A stretch of DNA of 37,787 nucleotides, taken from a virus. The stretch is taken from the IMG/VR virus record IMGVR_UViG_3300047472_000436, positions 1 to 37,787 of that record, one strand, 5' to 3'. Both the position numbers and the translations under genes were made by a program. Positions 1 to 7,113 of this stretch are shown in pieces (position 1 is the first letter of the stretch; each line of letters begins with the position of its first letter). The notes beneath the pieces are model-generated. The model was given only the letters and a program-made list of their open reading frames with translations. It was not told where the DNA came from and ran no database searches.

Positions 1-627
1 CGCTCGCGCTTTCATTTGCATGAAACGCTGGAGGTGGAGACCATCGTCGACCTGCTCGACCGGATACGCAGAAACGGCAGCCACGGTGTGCTGCTGAAGG
101 CGCCGGACCTGGCGCCGGTGGCCGCCGCGGTGGCACGCCTGGCCGCGGCCGGAATCCCCGTGGTGACGCTGGTGACCGACCTGCCGGGTTCCGCGCGCAG
201 CACCTATGTGGGCATGGACAACCGCGCCGCCGGCGAGACGGCGGCGTATCTGATCGGGCAGTGGATGGGGGCCGCGAGGAAGTCGGCGCAGCAGCAGAAG
301 CAGCAGCAGATACTGGTGACGCTCAGCAGCAACCGCTTTCACGGCGAGGAGGAGCGCGAGATCGGTTTTCGCCGCGCGTTGCGCGAGCATCATCGCCATC
401 TCGGCATCGTCGAGGTCAGCGAGGGCCACGGCATCGACGGTGCCACCGGGCCGCTGGTGCGGCAGGCGTTGGAAAATCACCCCGGCATAGTCGCCGTGTA
501 TTCCATCGGCGGCGGCAACGCCGCCATCGTCAAGGCCTTTCAGGAAGCGCAGCGGCGCTGCCAGGTGTTTATCGGCCACGACCTCGACGCGGACAACCTG
601 GCGCTGCTGGAGGCGGGCGCCATCCAG
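1..627 (+). pseudogene. LacI-family transcriptional regulator, C-terminal ligand-binding part, interrupted by the phage
   Basis: The reading frame is open from the first base, so the gene begins before the window and its DNA-binding head is not seen. The visible part matches the periplasmic-binding-protein-like effector domain of LacI regulators: a run ending in GIPVVTLVTDLP, then YVGMDNRAAGETAAYLIG, and near the end FIGHDLDADNLALL. In relatives the domain continues with a strand and helix after this point, but here the frame leaves recognisable sequence after Ile-Gln at about 627 and reads 25 codons of phage DNA to a stop at 700-702. The gene is therefore broken by the insertion. Bases 623-627 (TCCAG) are the expected five-base target duplication, but the partner copy beyond the right end is outside the window. 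The effector and target operon are unknown. Confidence 0.85.
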
Positions 628-787
628 TGTGGGGGAGTGAGCGTTTTGACACCGGGCCAAGGGGACATGAAAAGCCTTGAAACCCAGCATTCATGCGGTT
701 AGCGGGTTATTTGGTTATCGAAACCGTTTTGGCATAAATTAGCCAGCTTCGCTATTATTTCGGCCGCATTTGCGTACTTTTTGACAC
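628..787 (+). repeat. Phage left end with three transposase-site-like repeats
   Basis: Three similar short sites lie in the same orientation: CGTTTTGACAC at 642-652, CGTTTTGGCAT at 725-735 and CTTTTTGACAC at 777-787. In phage Mu the left end holds three unevenly spaced transposase-binding sites, the first next to the terminal TG. Number, orientation and position of these repeats fit that plan. The sites were found by eye, and the right-end partners cannot be checked here. Confidence 0.5.
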
Positions 788-980
788 GGCTTCGGGCCGT
801 TTTAGGTGAATTCCCGCCGGGGCGCTTGAACTCGGCGTCGTTCGCCGGCGCCGCCGGGTTCTTATTGCGCCATCCAAAGCCGTCCTGGTCTCGCCATATC
901 GAGCCGCAGCCCCGTAGAGACGACTTCAACAAATCTTTCAAAGCGTTCAGCGCACTGCTACCGTCTTGTTGCAAAATCAT
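699..980 (-). CDS. Possible small leftward protein of the left end
   Basis: This 93-codon frame follows the repressor on the same strand, 82 bases downstream of its stop, and could share its transcript. The middle part has a protein-like composition, with SIWRDQDGFGWRNKNP followed by PANDAEF, and its codons prefer G or C in third position as other genes here do. There is no clear ribosome-binding site before the ATG. The last third overlaps two transposase-site-like repeats, which would be unusual for a left end. I do not recognise a family. It may be a real accessory gene, or an open frame by chance; an opposing 68-codon frame at 781-987 is less convincing. Confidence 0.4.
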   Translation of the reverse strand: MILQQDGSSALNALKDLLKSSLRGCGSIWRDQDGFGWRNKNPAAPANDAEFKRPGGNSPKTARSRVKKYANAAEIIAKLANLCQNGFDNQITR

Positions 981-1062
981 AATCTGAATTTAAATACAGA
1001 AATGATAGTTAGTCTTCGGCAACTAATTCTCTCCAATTGTCACAACCCTACAACTTTTCGGA

Positions 1063-1482
1063 TTATCCAACCAGTTTGAGCAGGTTCGCCACGTCGCCGC
1101 TTCCGGCGCCCTTTTGCAGGTAGTCATAGAGGACCGCAATAATTGCGCTCTTGCGCTCTGGATCAATTGTAATCCGCTCTTCGGCGGCGAACTCTTCTAA
1201 CGCCCGGATAGCCAAGGCAAGTTTCTCCATATCAGCCTTGCCGCCAGCGACTATAGTGGTGGAAGCATCCGAGGCATGCACAGCGCCGCGCTCCACGGGC
1301 GCCTCCGTCACGTAGCGCATGGGCAGCTCATACAGCCGTCGCGTGCCGCCCACGCCCTTGGCTTCGACAAATGCCCACGACTCTGCAGTAGCGCGGTCGA
1401 TAATGCGCGCCTTCGTAGACGGAAGACCAGGTATCCGCATTGCTGCAATTTCTGATGCTGAGTAACGAATCGGCTGCGGCAC
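1063..1482 (-). CDS. Mu c-type repressor
   Basis: This protein of about 139 residues is the likely lysogeny repressor. Its N-terminal 50 residues contain IPGLPSTKARI and EAKGVGGTRRLYE, which match the N-terminus of the transposase in this phage (IPGVPTSKGKA and EVKGVGGTRREYA). In Mu, repressor and transposase share such a winged-helix domain because both bind the operator/enhancer region. The C-terminal part (ADMEKLALAIRALEEFAAEE and ending KGAGSGDVANLLKLVG) is predicted helical and could mediate oligomers and sensitivity to proteolysis. A GTG at 1482 lies five bases after an AGGAG sequence; a second GTG at 1488 is too close to it, so I choose 1482. It is transcribed away from the early genes. 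Confidence 0.85.
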   Translation of the reverse strand: MPQPIRYSASEIAAMRIPGLPSTKARIIDRATAESWAFVEAKGVGGTRRLYELPMRYVTEAPVERGAVHASDASTTIVAGGKADMEKLALAIRALEEFAAEERITIDPERKSAIIAVLYDYLQKGAGSGDVANLLKLVG

Positions 1483-1496
1483 ACTCACTCCTCTTT

Positions 1497-1608
1497 AAGC
1501 GTTCCCTCCGGACAACATTAAGTGTTCCCGGAACGGTTCTAATTAAATCTTTCAAATCAAAGACTTATAAATTTTTGTAGAGGAAGCTCAAAAAAATATG
1601 AGTGTTCC
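1497..1608. promoter_or_regulatory. Repressor operator cluster (GTTCC repeats)
   Basis: The gap between the divergent repressor and ner genes contains AAGCGTTCC at 1497-1505, AAGTGTTCC at 1520-1528 and GAGTGTTCC at 1600-1608, all on the same strand; the second is part of the palindrome GTTCCCGGAAC at 1524-1534. A weaker relative, GTTGTTCACC, lies at 1658-1667. The sites surround the predicted repressor promoter. Clustered repeats here are what a Mu-type repressor operator, also used as transposition enhancer, would look like. The region is much richer in A and T than the genes around it. Confidence 0.6.
1564..1591 (-). promoter_or_regulatory. Predicted leftward promoter of the repressor
   Basis: Read on the minus strand, TTGAGC (1591-1586) and TATAAG (1569-1564) are separated by 16 bases, giving a plausible sigma-70 promoter about 80 bases before the repressor start. 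GTTCC repeats flank it on both sides, which suggests autoregulation. Confidence 0.5.
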
Positions 1609-1620
1609 TCAAAAAACCTG

Positions 1621-1650
1621 TTGACGGCACGCTTTGGCACACTCTAAGAT
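1621..1650 (+). promoter_or_regulatory. Predicted early promoter with a phased repeat in its spacer
   Basis: TTGACG at 1621-1626 and TAAGAT at 1645-1650 are 18 bases apart, a good sigma-70 promoter 33 bases upstream of the Ner start. The spacer is almost filled by two half-sites, GGCACGCT (1626-1633) and GGCACACT (1636-1643), one DNA turn apart. A close copy occurs at 1937-1954 at the end of ner. This is a likely Ner operator, since Mu Ner represses the early promoter. Confidence 0.65.
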
Positions 1651-1682
1651 ACGCTCAGTTGTTCACCCAATAGGAGCCACTT

Positions 1683-1979
1683 ATGAGCGTACTCACAGAA
1701 GTAAAAAAACCCGCCTTGGCCGACTGGCACAGGGCGGACGTTGTTGCAGAACTCCACAAAAAGGGCTGGTCTCTGCGCGAACTATCCCGGCAACACGGCT
1801 TAAGCGCTGGAACGCTTAAATCCGCGCTGGACGCTCCATATCTGAAAGCAGAAGGCATCATCGCCGCCGCCATCGGACTCACGCCAGAGCAAATCTGGCC
1901 CGAACGTTACGCAAAGCGTAATTTTACGCCGGTTTTGGCACGCTCCGCCACACTTTCCACCTGTGCCCAGCACGCTTAA
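1683..1979 (+). CDS. ner: Ner-like DNA-binding protein (early negative regulator)
   Basis: The 98-residue product has the Ner/Nlp-type helix-turn-helix: DWHRADVVAELHKKGWSLRE, then LSRQHGLSAGTLKSAL, then the family signature of the C-terminal helix, GLTPEQIWPERY. In Mu, Ner binds between the early and repressor promoters and turns down both, helping the switch to lytic growth. The ATG at 1683 follows TAGGAG with good spacing and is the first gene of the early transcript. Residues after about 75 are less conserved in kind, and the DNA coding for them contains the second copy of the phased GGCACGCT element. Confidence 0.88.
   Translation: MSVLTEVKKPALADWHRADVVAELHKKGWSLRELSRQHGLSAGTLKSALDAPYLKAEGIIAAAIGLTPEQIWPERYAKRNFTPVLARSATLSTCAQHA
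1937..1954 (+). repeat. Second copy of the 18-base phased element
   Basis: GGCACGCT at 1937-1944 and GCCACACT at 1947-1954 repeat the arrangement found in the early promoter spacer (1626-1643), with 15 of 18 positions identical. A further partial match, GCACGCTT, lies at 1970-1977. The copy is inside the 3' end of ner, so some of its sequence is also constrained by coding. Confidence 0.5.
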
Positions 1980-2060
1980 CGCGCCGTGGCTACGAACAAA
2001 TCTTATTCCTTAGCCAATACAAGCGCCACGCTTGAATTTCTCGTCGAGGGGAAAACCACA

Positions 2061-2540
2061 ATGCGAAATAGAAGATGGAAGTCAGTACGGCCTACGAGCC
2101 TAAGTGAGGCAGTAGAGCTGTGTCACGAATTCGCAGCGGAAAAGCGCCGTCCGATTAAGGTGCTGGCCGATTTAATGGGCGTCGATCCGAAAACCATGTA
2201 TCGCTGGTTGGCGGAAACCTCAATGCCGTTAAATCGTGTTCGCCAATTTGAAACCTTTTGCGGTATTTCATGCATCAGCGAATATCTGTGCCTCGCCGGC
2301 GGAGACAAAGTAGTCATCGATATCCCTGCTGGCAAAAAGGCAGGCGTTGCGGACCTGTCGGAGCTTCAATGCACCTTTGCAGAGGCGGTAGCCCTGCTTG
2401 CACGCTTTTACCAAGACGGTAGCGCGTTGGAAGAAACAGTCGCGGCGCTGACTAGCACGCTGTCGCAGATCGCTTATCAGCGAAGCAATGTGTCGAAGTC
2501 TAATAGCCCTGAGCTTGACCTCTTCGGAGCGATGGCATGA
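2061..2540 (+). CDS. Helix-turn-helix regulatory protein, CII/CP76-like
   Basis: The protein of about 159 residues lies between ner and the transposase gene, which it overlaps by four bases. Its central part, KVLADLMGVDPKTMYRWLAE, is a helix-turn-helix, followed by a region ending in EYLCLAGGDKVVIDIP that recalls phage CII-type regulators (Phage_CP76 family). The C-terminal part is helical (ELQCTFAEAVALLARFYQDG). A GTG at 1986 would give 25 more residues, but the ATG at 2061 has a GAGGGG sequence about ten bases before it and removes an unstructured leader. A role as an early regulator is inferred from the DNA-binding motif and its place; no exact Mu counterpart is recognised. Confidence 0.72.
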   Translation: MRNRRWKSVRPTSLSEAVELCHEFAAEKRRPIKVLADLMGVDPKTMYRWLAETSMPLNRVRQFETFCGISCISEYLCLAGGDKVVIDIPAGKKAGVADLSELQCTFAEAVALLARFYQDGSALEETVAALTSTLSQIAYQRSNVSKSNSPELDLFGAMA

Positions 2541-4675
2541 ACAATATCGCCATTCAGTCGCACTACAGTGCTGCGCAACTCGCGTCGATGTCGATTCCTG
2601 GTGTACCGACGAGCAAGGGTAAAGCAATTGCGAAAGCGGAACGCGAGGGATGGGCGTTCATCGAGGTCAAAGGGGTAGGCGGAACCCGCCGCGAATACGC
2701 CCCGCCAGCATCGGTGATAGCGGCGATACAACAAAAAGCCGCGCAAACGCTGGTAGCCGCCGTCCCGGCCCTGCGCGCACCGGCCCGCACCATCGAGCAG
2801 CTGCCGCTGATCGCCACGGAAGACCAGACACTGAAAGCAGAATGCCGCAAGGGCGTGCTGCTGGCCCTGCAGACGTTGATGAACCGTTCCGGCTACACCA
2901 TGAAAAAAGCCGCGCGCACGCTCGTCGAAATGGCCCGCAGCGGCGAAGCCAACCCCCAGCTGGTCGCCATGCTCAAGGCGGCGCGCGACGAACGCGGCCG
3001 GCCCAGCGCTGACGGTCTGCCGTCCGACCGTAGCGTGCTGCGCTTCGTCGAATACGAGCGCAGCGGCTCCCTGGTTCCGAAGAAGACCCAGCGCGACATG
3101 CGCGTGCCGGATTGGGCGCCTGCGTTCATGGCGCTGTACCAGCGCCCGGAAAAGCCGACCGTCGAGCATGCCTACCGCGAGTTCGTCAAAGCCCCCGGCG
3201 TTGCCGAAGTGCCGAGCGTCCACCAGGTGCGGCGCTTCCTCGGCAAGGTCGGCAATGTAACCCTGGAAATGGGCCGCATGGGTGAGCGTGAGCTTAAAAA
3301 TATCAAGCCGTTCTTCCGCCGCGCCTTCGACCAGCTGCTGCCGGCCGACATTTACACGGCTGACGGTCATACGTTTGACGCCGAGGTGCAGCACCCGATG
3401 CACGGCCGGCCGTTCCGTCCCGAAATTACGACGGTCATTGACATTGCCACACGCCGCGCCGTGGGCTGGTCGACCGGCCTGGCTGAAAGCAGCTTTGAGG
3501 TGCTGGACGCATTACGCAATGCCGTTTTTACCGGCGGTATCCCAGCCATTTTCTACGTCGATAACGGTTCCGGCTACAAAAACCAGCTGATGACCGATGT
3601 CGGCGTGGGCTTGATGTCCCGCCTTGGCACGGAAATGCGCAACAGCCTGCCGTACAACTCCCAAGCGCGCGGCGTGATCGAAAAATCACACCAAACGATA
3701 TGGGTCAACGCGGCCAAAAAAATCGCCGGCTACATCGGCCGCGACATGGATCGGGAAGCCAAGCTGAACGTGTTCAAGCTGTCCCGTAAGGCCATCGCCA
3801 AGCCGGGCGAGGCGCAGGCCATGCCGTTGATGGGCTGGAATAACTTCGTCGCCTTCGCCAAGGAGCAGGTTGACGAGTACAACAACCGCCCGCATCGCTC
3901 CCTGGCGAAGATCGACGATCCAGCGACCGGCCGGCGCCGCCACATGACGCCCAATGAGGCATGGGAACTGGCGGCAAGCAAGGGCTTTGTGCCGCATACC
4001 GTCAGCGATGACGAGGCCCGCCCGCTGTTCCGTCCCCAGGTCATGCGCGTCATCCGCCGCTGCGAAATCGAAGTGTTCGGAAATCGATATTTCTCCAAGT
4101 ACCTGGAGGAATTTCACCAGGAGCAACTGCGTATTGGCTACGACATCAACGACCCGGCCAAGGTGTGGGTCTATGACGAGGACGGCCGCTTTATCTGCGC
4201 CGCCGAGCTGGACGCCAACAAGCGAGACTACATGCCGCGTTCGGTGATCGAGCAGGCCCGCGACAACCGCGAAGCCGGCCGCGAACGGCGCCTTGAGGCC
4301 AAGTTAGAAGAGGTGCGCGCCGAGCGTCGGGGCGCTCCCGCCCTGGAGCAGTCCGAGGGCGTCTATCTCGACGGCCTGATCATCGACCGCGAGGAACTGG
4401 CCGCCAGGGCGCGCGCCGCCGTCCTGGTCGACGTGACGAAATCTGTGCCGCCGATTTCTCGTGACGCTGTCCCGGCGATCCGTGACGCGATGCCGCCGGT
4501 CGCTGACGAGGCGCCTACCTGGGCGGTGCCGGACACCCCGCAAGCCCGCTGGGAAGAGTTTCAACGGATGGAAAACAAGGGGGAACAGCAGGACAGCAGC
4601 GAGAAGCAAAAGAAGTGGCGGCAGACCTACAAGGCCACCGCCGAGTACCGGATGTTTGAACGTAAAAGCGCATAA
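2537..4675 (+). CDS. A: DDE transposase A (MuA-type)
   Basis: This 712-residue protein carries out the DNA cutting and strand transfer of integration and replicative transposition. Residues 1-60 form the enhancer-binding domain shared with the repressor. Residues about 90-250 should hold the end-binding helix-turn-helix domains. The RNase H-like catalytic core follows with the DDE triad visible as D276 (TADGH), D342 (YVDNGSG) and E382 (GVIEKSHQ), compared with 269, 336 and 392 in MuA. A beta-barrel region and a lysine/arginine-rich tail (about 570-712), where MuA contacts MuB and ClpX, complete a protein close to the length of MuA (663). It overlaps the previous gene by four bases and is followed 23 bases later by B. 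No inactivating change is seen. Confidence 0.96.
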   Translation: MNNIAIQSHYSAAQLASMSIPGVPTSKGKAIAKAEREGWAFIEVKGVGGTRREYAPPASVIAAIQQKAAQTLVAAVPALRAPARTIEQLPLIATEDQTLKAECRKGVLLALQTLMNRSGYTMKKAARTLVEMARSGEANPQLVAMLKAARDERGRPSADGLPSDRSVLRFVEYERSGSLVPKKTQRDMRVPDWAPAFMALYQRPEKPTVEHAYREFVKAPGVAEVPSVHQVRRFLGKVGNVTLEMGRMGERELKNIKPFFRRAFDQLLPADIYTADGHTFDAEVQHPMHGRPFRPEITTVIDIATRRAVGWSTGLAESSFEVLDALRNAVFTGGIPAIFYVDNGSGYKNQLMTDVGVGLMSRLGTEMRNSLPYNSQARGVIEKSHQTIWVNAAKKIAGYIGRDMDREAKLNVFKLSRKAIAKPGEAQAMPLMGWNNFVAFAKEQVDEYNNRPHRSLAKIDDPATGRRRHMTPNEAWELAASKGFVPHTVSDDEARPLFRPQVMRVIRRCEIEVFGNRYFSKYLEEFHQEQLRIGYDINDPAKVWVYDEDGRFICAAELDANKRDYMPRSVIEQARDNREAGRERRLEAKLEEVRAERRGAPALEQSEGVYLDGLIIDREELAARARAAVLVDVTKSVPPISRDAVPAIRDAMPPVADEAPTWAVPDTPQARWEEFQRMENKGEQQDSSEKQKKWRQTYKATAEYRMFERKSA

Positions 4676-4698
4676 CCCAAAACGAAGGATGACACCGC

Positions 4699-5442
4699 AT
4701 GAATAACATGAACGCCCCTGTAAGTCGCGTAGCACAGCTCTCCAATCTCGACTTGGTCGAAGTGGCCGCCGAAAAACTGCTGCACCGCGTCGACGGCCTG
4801 CCCGGCATCGGCGTGATGTACGGCGAAGCCGGTCGCGGCAAGACCATCGCCTGCTCCGCACTGGCGAACCGGACGCGCGGCTACTACGTGCAGATGCGTA
4901 GCGCCTGGAACCGCAAAGCGCTGCTGGAAAAGGTGCTGTTTGAAATGGGCATCAAGCCGCGCGGCACGATCACGAACCTGCTCGACCAGATATGCGAGCA
5001 GATCGCCGCAAGCCGCCGGCCGTTGATCATCGACGAATTCGATTTCTGCCTGACCTCGGACAAGATGGTTGAACTGGTGCGCGATATCTACGAGGGAAGC
5101 CAGGGAACCATGCTGCTGGTCGGCGAGGAAATGCTGCCGCAAAAATTGAAGAAATGGGAACGCTTTCACAGCCGCGTCATGGCCTGGATTCCAGCGCTGC
5201 CGGCAACCATGGACGACGCGGTAAAGCTGGCGCCGATCTACGCGCCCGGTATCGCCATCGCCGAAGACCTGATGGCCCACGTCGTCCAGGCCGCGCATGG
5301 TTCCGTGCGCCGCGTCTGCGTCAACCTGACCCGCATCCATGAGGAAGCCAACATGCTGGCCGAGGACGAAATGAACCTCGCCACCTGGGGCAAGCGCGAG
5401 CTGTACACGGGCGAAGCACCACGTCGCCGCGCTGCAGCGTAA
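4699..5442 (+). CDS. B: Transposition ATPase B (MuB-type target selection protein)
   Basis: The 247-residue product is an AAA+ ATPase. The Walker A motif GEAGRGKT is at residues 42-49 and Walker B LIIDEFD at about 109-115. In Mu the B protein forms ATP-dependent filaments on DNA, brings target DNA to the transposase, activates strand transfer and protects phage DNA from self-insertion. The protein is shorter than MuB (312), mainly at the N-terminus, where MuB has an additional DNA-binding domain; the same shorter form occurs in the D3112-like group. The start at 4699 follows a GAAGGA sequence. It is co-transcribed with A. Confidence 0.93.
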   Translation: MNNMNAPVSRVAQLSNLDLVEVAAEKLLHRVDGLPGIGVMYGEAGRGKTIACSALANRTRGYYVQMRSAWNRKALLEKVLFEMGIKPRGTITNLLDQICEQIAASRRPLIIDEFDFCLTSDKMVELVRDIYEGSQGTMLLVGEEMLPQKLKKWERFHSRVMAWIPALPATMDDAVKLAPIYAPGIAIAEDLMAHVVQAAHGSVRRVCVNLTRIHEEANMLAEDEMNLATWGKRELYTGEAPRRRAAA

Positions 5443-5451
5443 GGGGGCGGC

Positions 5452-6087
5452 ATGGCAGCTACAAAGGCAAAGCGCAAGCCTGTGGAAATGGAAATGGTCG
5501 GAGGTAAAGGTTCTCGCCAACGTGCATGGGAGCAGATTCGCAAGCACGCGAGGGGTTTTACCTGCAGTCAGATCGCTCACAAGGCCCAAGCGGAAGAAAA
5601 GACGGTTTACATGTATTTGCAAGCACTCGAAAAAGGCGGCTACCTGACCGGCCACATTGAGCCCGGCGCCGCCATCGGTACAAAGAAGACCTGGTCGCTG
5701 GTACGCGATAACGGCGTGGAAGCACCACGTCTCACGCGCGACGGCGCCCCGGTAAAGCAAGGGCTAGGAACTGAGGCAATGTGGCGCTCCATGCGCATCG
5801 TCGGCGAGTTCGGTTATATCGACCTGGCCGCCCACGCATCGACTTCGGGTGTCGAGGTCAAACCAGAGACGGCCAAGACCTACATTGTCCACCTCAAACA
5901 GGCTGGCTACCTGGTGGTCGTGGTCAAGGCCAAGGGCGGCGCCGCTGTGGGAGCGTCGCGCTATCGCCTGGCGCCTGGCATGAATACAGGCCCGCGCCCG
6001 CCGATGATCCAGCGCACCAAGTCGGTATATGACCCGAACCTTGGGAAGGTCGTATGGCAGGAAGAGGTCGACCATGACGAACTCTGA
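5452..6087 (+). CDS. Double winged-helix DNA-binding protein of the early region
   Basis: This 211-residue protein starts nine bases after gene B behind a GGGGG ribosome-binding site. It has two regions that look like winged helices: residues about 25-85 (RGFTCSQIAHKAQAEEKTVY, then LEKGGYLTG) and about 100-170 (GYIDLAAHASTSGVEVKPET, then LKQAGYLVV). Both show the recognition helix followed by a two-strand wing with glycine. I infer DNA binding and a regulatory or replication-linked role. Genes of this kind occur downstream of B in other transposable phages, but their function is not settled. Confidence 0.7.
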   Translation: MAATKAKRKPVEMEMVGGKGSRQRAWEQIRKHARGFTCSQIAHKAQAEEKTVYMYLQALEKGGYLTGHIEPGAAIGTKKTWSLVRDNGVEAPRLTRDGAPVKQGLGTEAMWRSMRIVGEFGYIDLAAHASTSGVEVKPETAKTYIVHLKQAGYLVVVVKAKGGAAVGASRYRLAPGMNTGPRPPMIQRTKSVYDPNLGKVVWQEEVDHDEL

Positions 6088-6412
6088 ACCGCTGTGGCTG
6101 CAGCTGCTGCGCACCGAGGCCGGCCTGACCAGCAAGGACGCGGTCGCCAAGCTGATCGGGTATTCCCGAACCGCCATCAGCTTGGCCCTCAAGGGCACGT
6201 ATCCGGGCGGCACCGAGAAGCTGGAGCGCAAGGTGCTGGCGACTCTTGACCCATCGCGCGTTGTGCTGTGCCCGTATGAACGCAAAACGATCCCGGTCGA
6301 GCTGTGCCGGGAACTTTCCAGCCGTCGCGCGCCGACCCATAACCCCGTGCAGATGGGGCAATGGAGCGCCTGCCAACGGTGTCAAAACAAGTGCGAAGGT
6401 AAAACGAAATGA
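6074..6412 (+). CDS. Small helix-turn-helix protein with C-terminal cysteines
   Basis: The 112-residue protein begins at an ATG that overlaps the previous gene by 14 bases and follows GAAGAGG. Residues 8-55 (LLRTEAGLTSKDAVAKLIGY then SRTAISLALKGTYPGG) form a helix-turn-helix of the Cro/LacI kind with an operator-reading helix. The C-terminal part has cysteines in an arrangement (VVLCPYE, ELCREL, ACQRCQNKC) that could bind a metal ion. A longer start at 6029 would run deep into the previous gene and is less likely. It may regulate early genes; target unknown. Confidence 0.7.
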   Translation: MTNSEPLWLQLLRTEAGLTSKDAVAKLIGYSRTAISLALKGTYPGGTEKLERKVLATLDPSRVVLCPYERKTIPVELCRELSSRRAPTHNPVQMGQWSACQRCQNKCEGKTK

Positions 6413-6744
6413 ACATCGAAACCGTTAATGTCGTCCCGCTGCGTCAAGTTTCTAACGTGCTGATCGTCGCGCCTTCGCCGAAGGTCTTTACGCCGGCCGT
6501 CGTCCACAAACTGGCCGCCGCAAATAAGACCTTGCGCCTGCTGCGTGACCACCATCAGCCGGTCAAGGCCATCGACCTGGACGGCCCGCAGCCGACCATC
6601 CACGTCGACGCCTCGGCCGCCGCGTGGCTCGTTCCCATTGCCCACGGCTTTAATGTTCGCCGGCCGCTAGGCGGCGGCGAGCCTGTCACCAGCGTCATCG
6701 TCGGCGGCTGCACGATCTGCTGGCCGGGCTGGGGGATGGCATGA
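6409..6744 (+). CDS. Hypothetical early protein
   Basis: The 111-residue product overlaps its neighbours by four bases on both sides (ATGA junctions), so it is clearly part of the early operon. The sequence starts with a strand-like stretch (VSNVLIVAPSP), then a helix with VVHKLAAANKTLRLL, and ends in a glycine-rich segment with CTICWPGWG. I recognise no family, catalytic motif, signal peptide or membrane segment. Confidence 0.65.
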   Translation: MNIETVNVVPLRQVSNVLIVAPSPKVFTPAVVHKLAAANKTLRLLRDHHQPVKAIDLDGPQPTIHVDASAAAWLVPIAHGFNVRRPLGGGEPVTSVIVGGCTICWPGWGMA

Positions 6745-7088
6745 CGCTGTTCAACGTCGCTCACAAGCGCCTGAAATTGAAGGTGTGCTTGCTGCCCACG
6801 GTCGCCCATGTCGACGCCGCCTATCGCCAGGGTTGGAAGGCGCGTCGTGGCACGCAAGTGCATGCGTATTTCTATCCGGCCGCATCGACCGACGCCGACA
6901 TTGCGGGCACCGTAGTGCTGCCGCTGGATGGATGCCTCGACGAGTTGGTCCCGCACGAAGTGACGCACGCCGTCATCCACTACCTGCGCGGCGTCAGCGC
7001 CAGCGATGACGAGGCGGCGGCGACCGCCGTGGGCATGTTGTCGGCCAAGATTTTTAAACGGATCAAGCAACACAAAACCGCCGCGTGA
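6741..7088 (+). CDS. Small HExxH-motif protein, possible zinc metallopeptidase
   Basis: The 115-residue product contains ELVPHEVTHAVIHYL, where HEVTH at residues 72-76 is the HExxH zinc-binding signature in a helix, followed 15 residues later by E91 in DDEAAATAVG, a possible third ligand. Before it lies a strand region (AHAYFYP-like, then IAGTVVLPL), so the size and order fit a minimal zincin or IrrE/SprT-like fold. It may cut a host or phage protein, for example a repressor or defence factor, or be structural only. It overlaps the previous gene by four bases. The motif is seen directly; the activity and substrate are inference. Confidence 0.65.
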   Translation: MTLFNVAHKRLKLKVCLLPTVAHVDAAYRQGWKARRGTQVHAYFYPAASTDADIAGTVVLPLDGCLDELVPHEVTHAVIHYLRGVSASDDEAAATAVGMLSAKIFKRIKQHKTAA

Positions 7089-7113
7089 GCGGCTTACCAG
7101 AAAGGAATGGAGC

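Noticed and set aside
781-987. 68-codon plus-strand frame in the left end
   Set aside because: No ribosome-binding site, opposite to the more protein-like leftward frame, and no known gene lies here in rightward direction in relatives.
1986-2060. Upstream GTG start for the CII-like regulator
   Set aside because: No ribosome-binding site, and the added 25 residues are of low complexity; ATG 2061 is better supported.
2477-3403. 308-codon minus-strand frame across the transposase gene
   Set aside because: Histidine- and arginine-rich shadow of the transposase coding strand.
4627-5760. 377-codon minus-strand frame across gene B
   Set aside because: Antiparallel to MuB with its Walker motifs; the minus product has no recognisable domain or ribosome-binding site.
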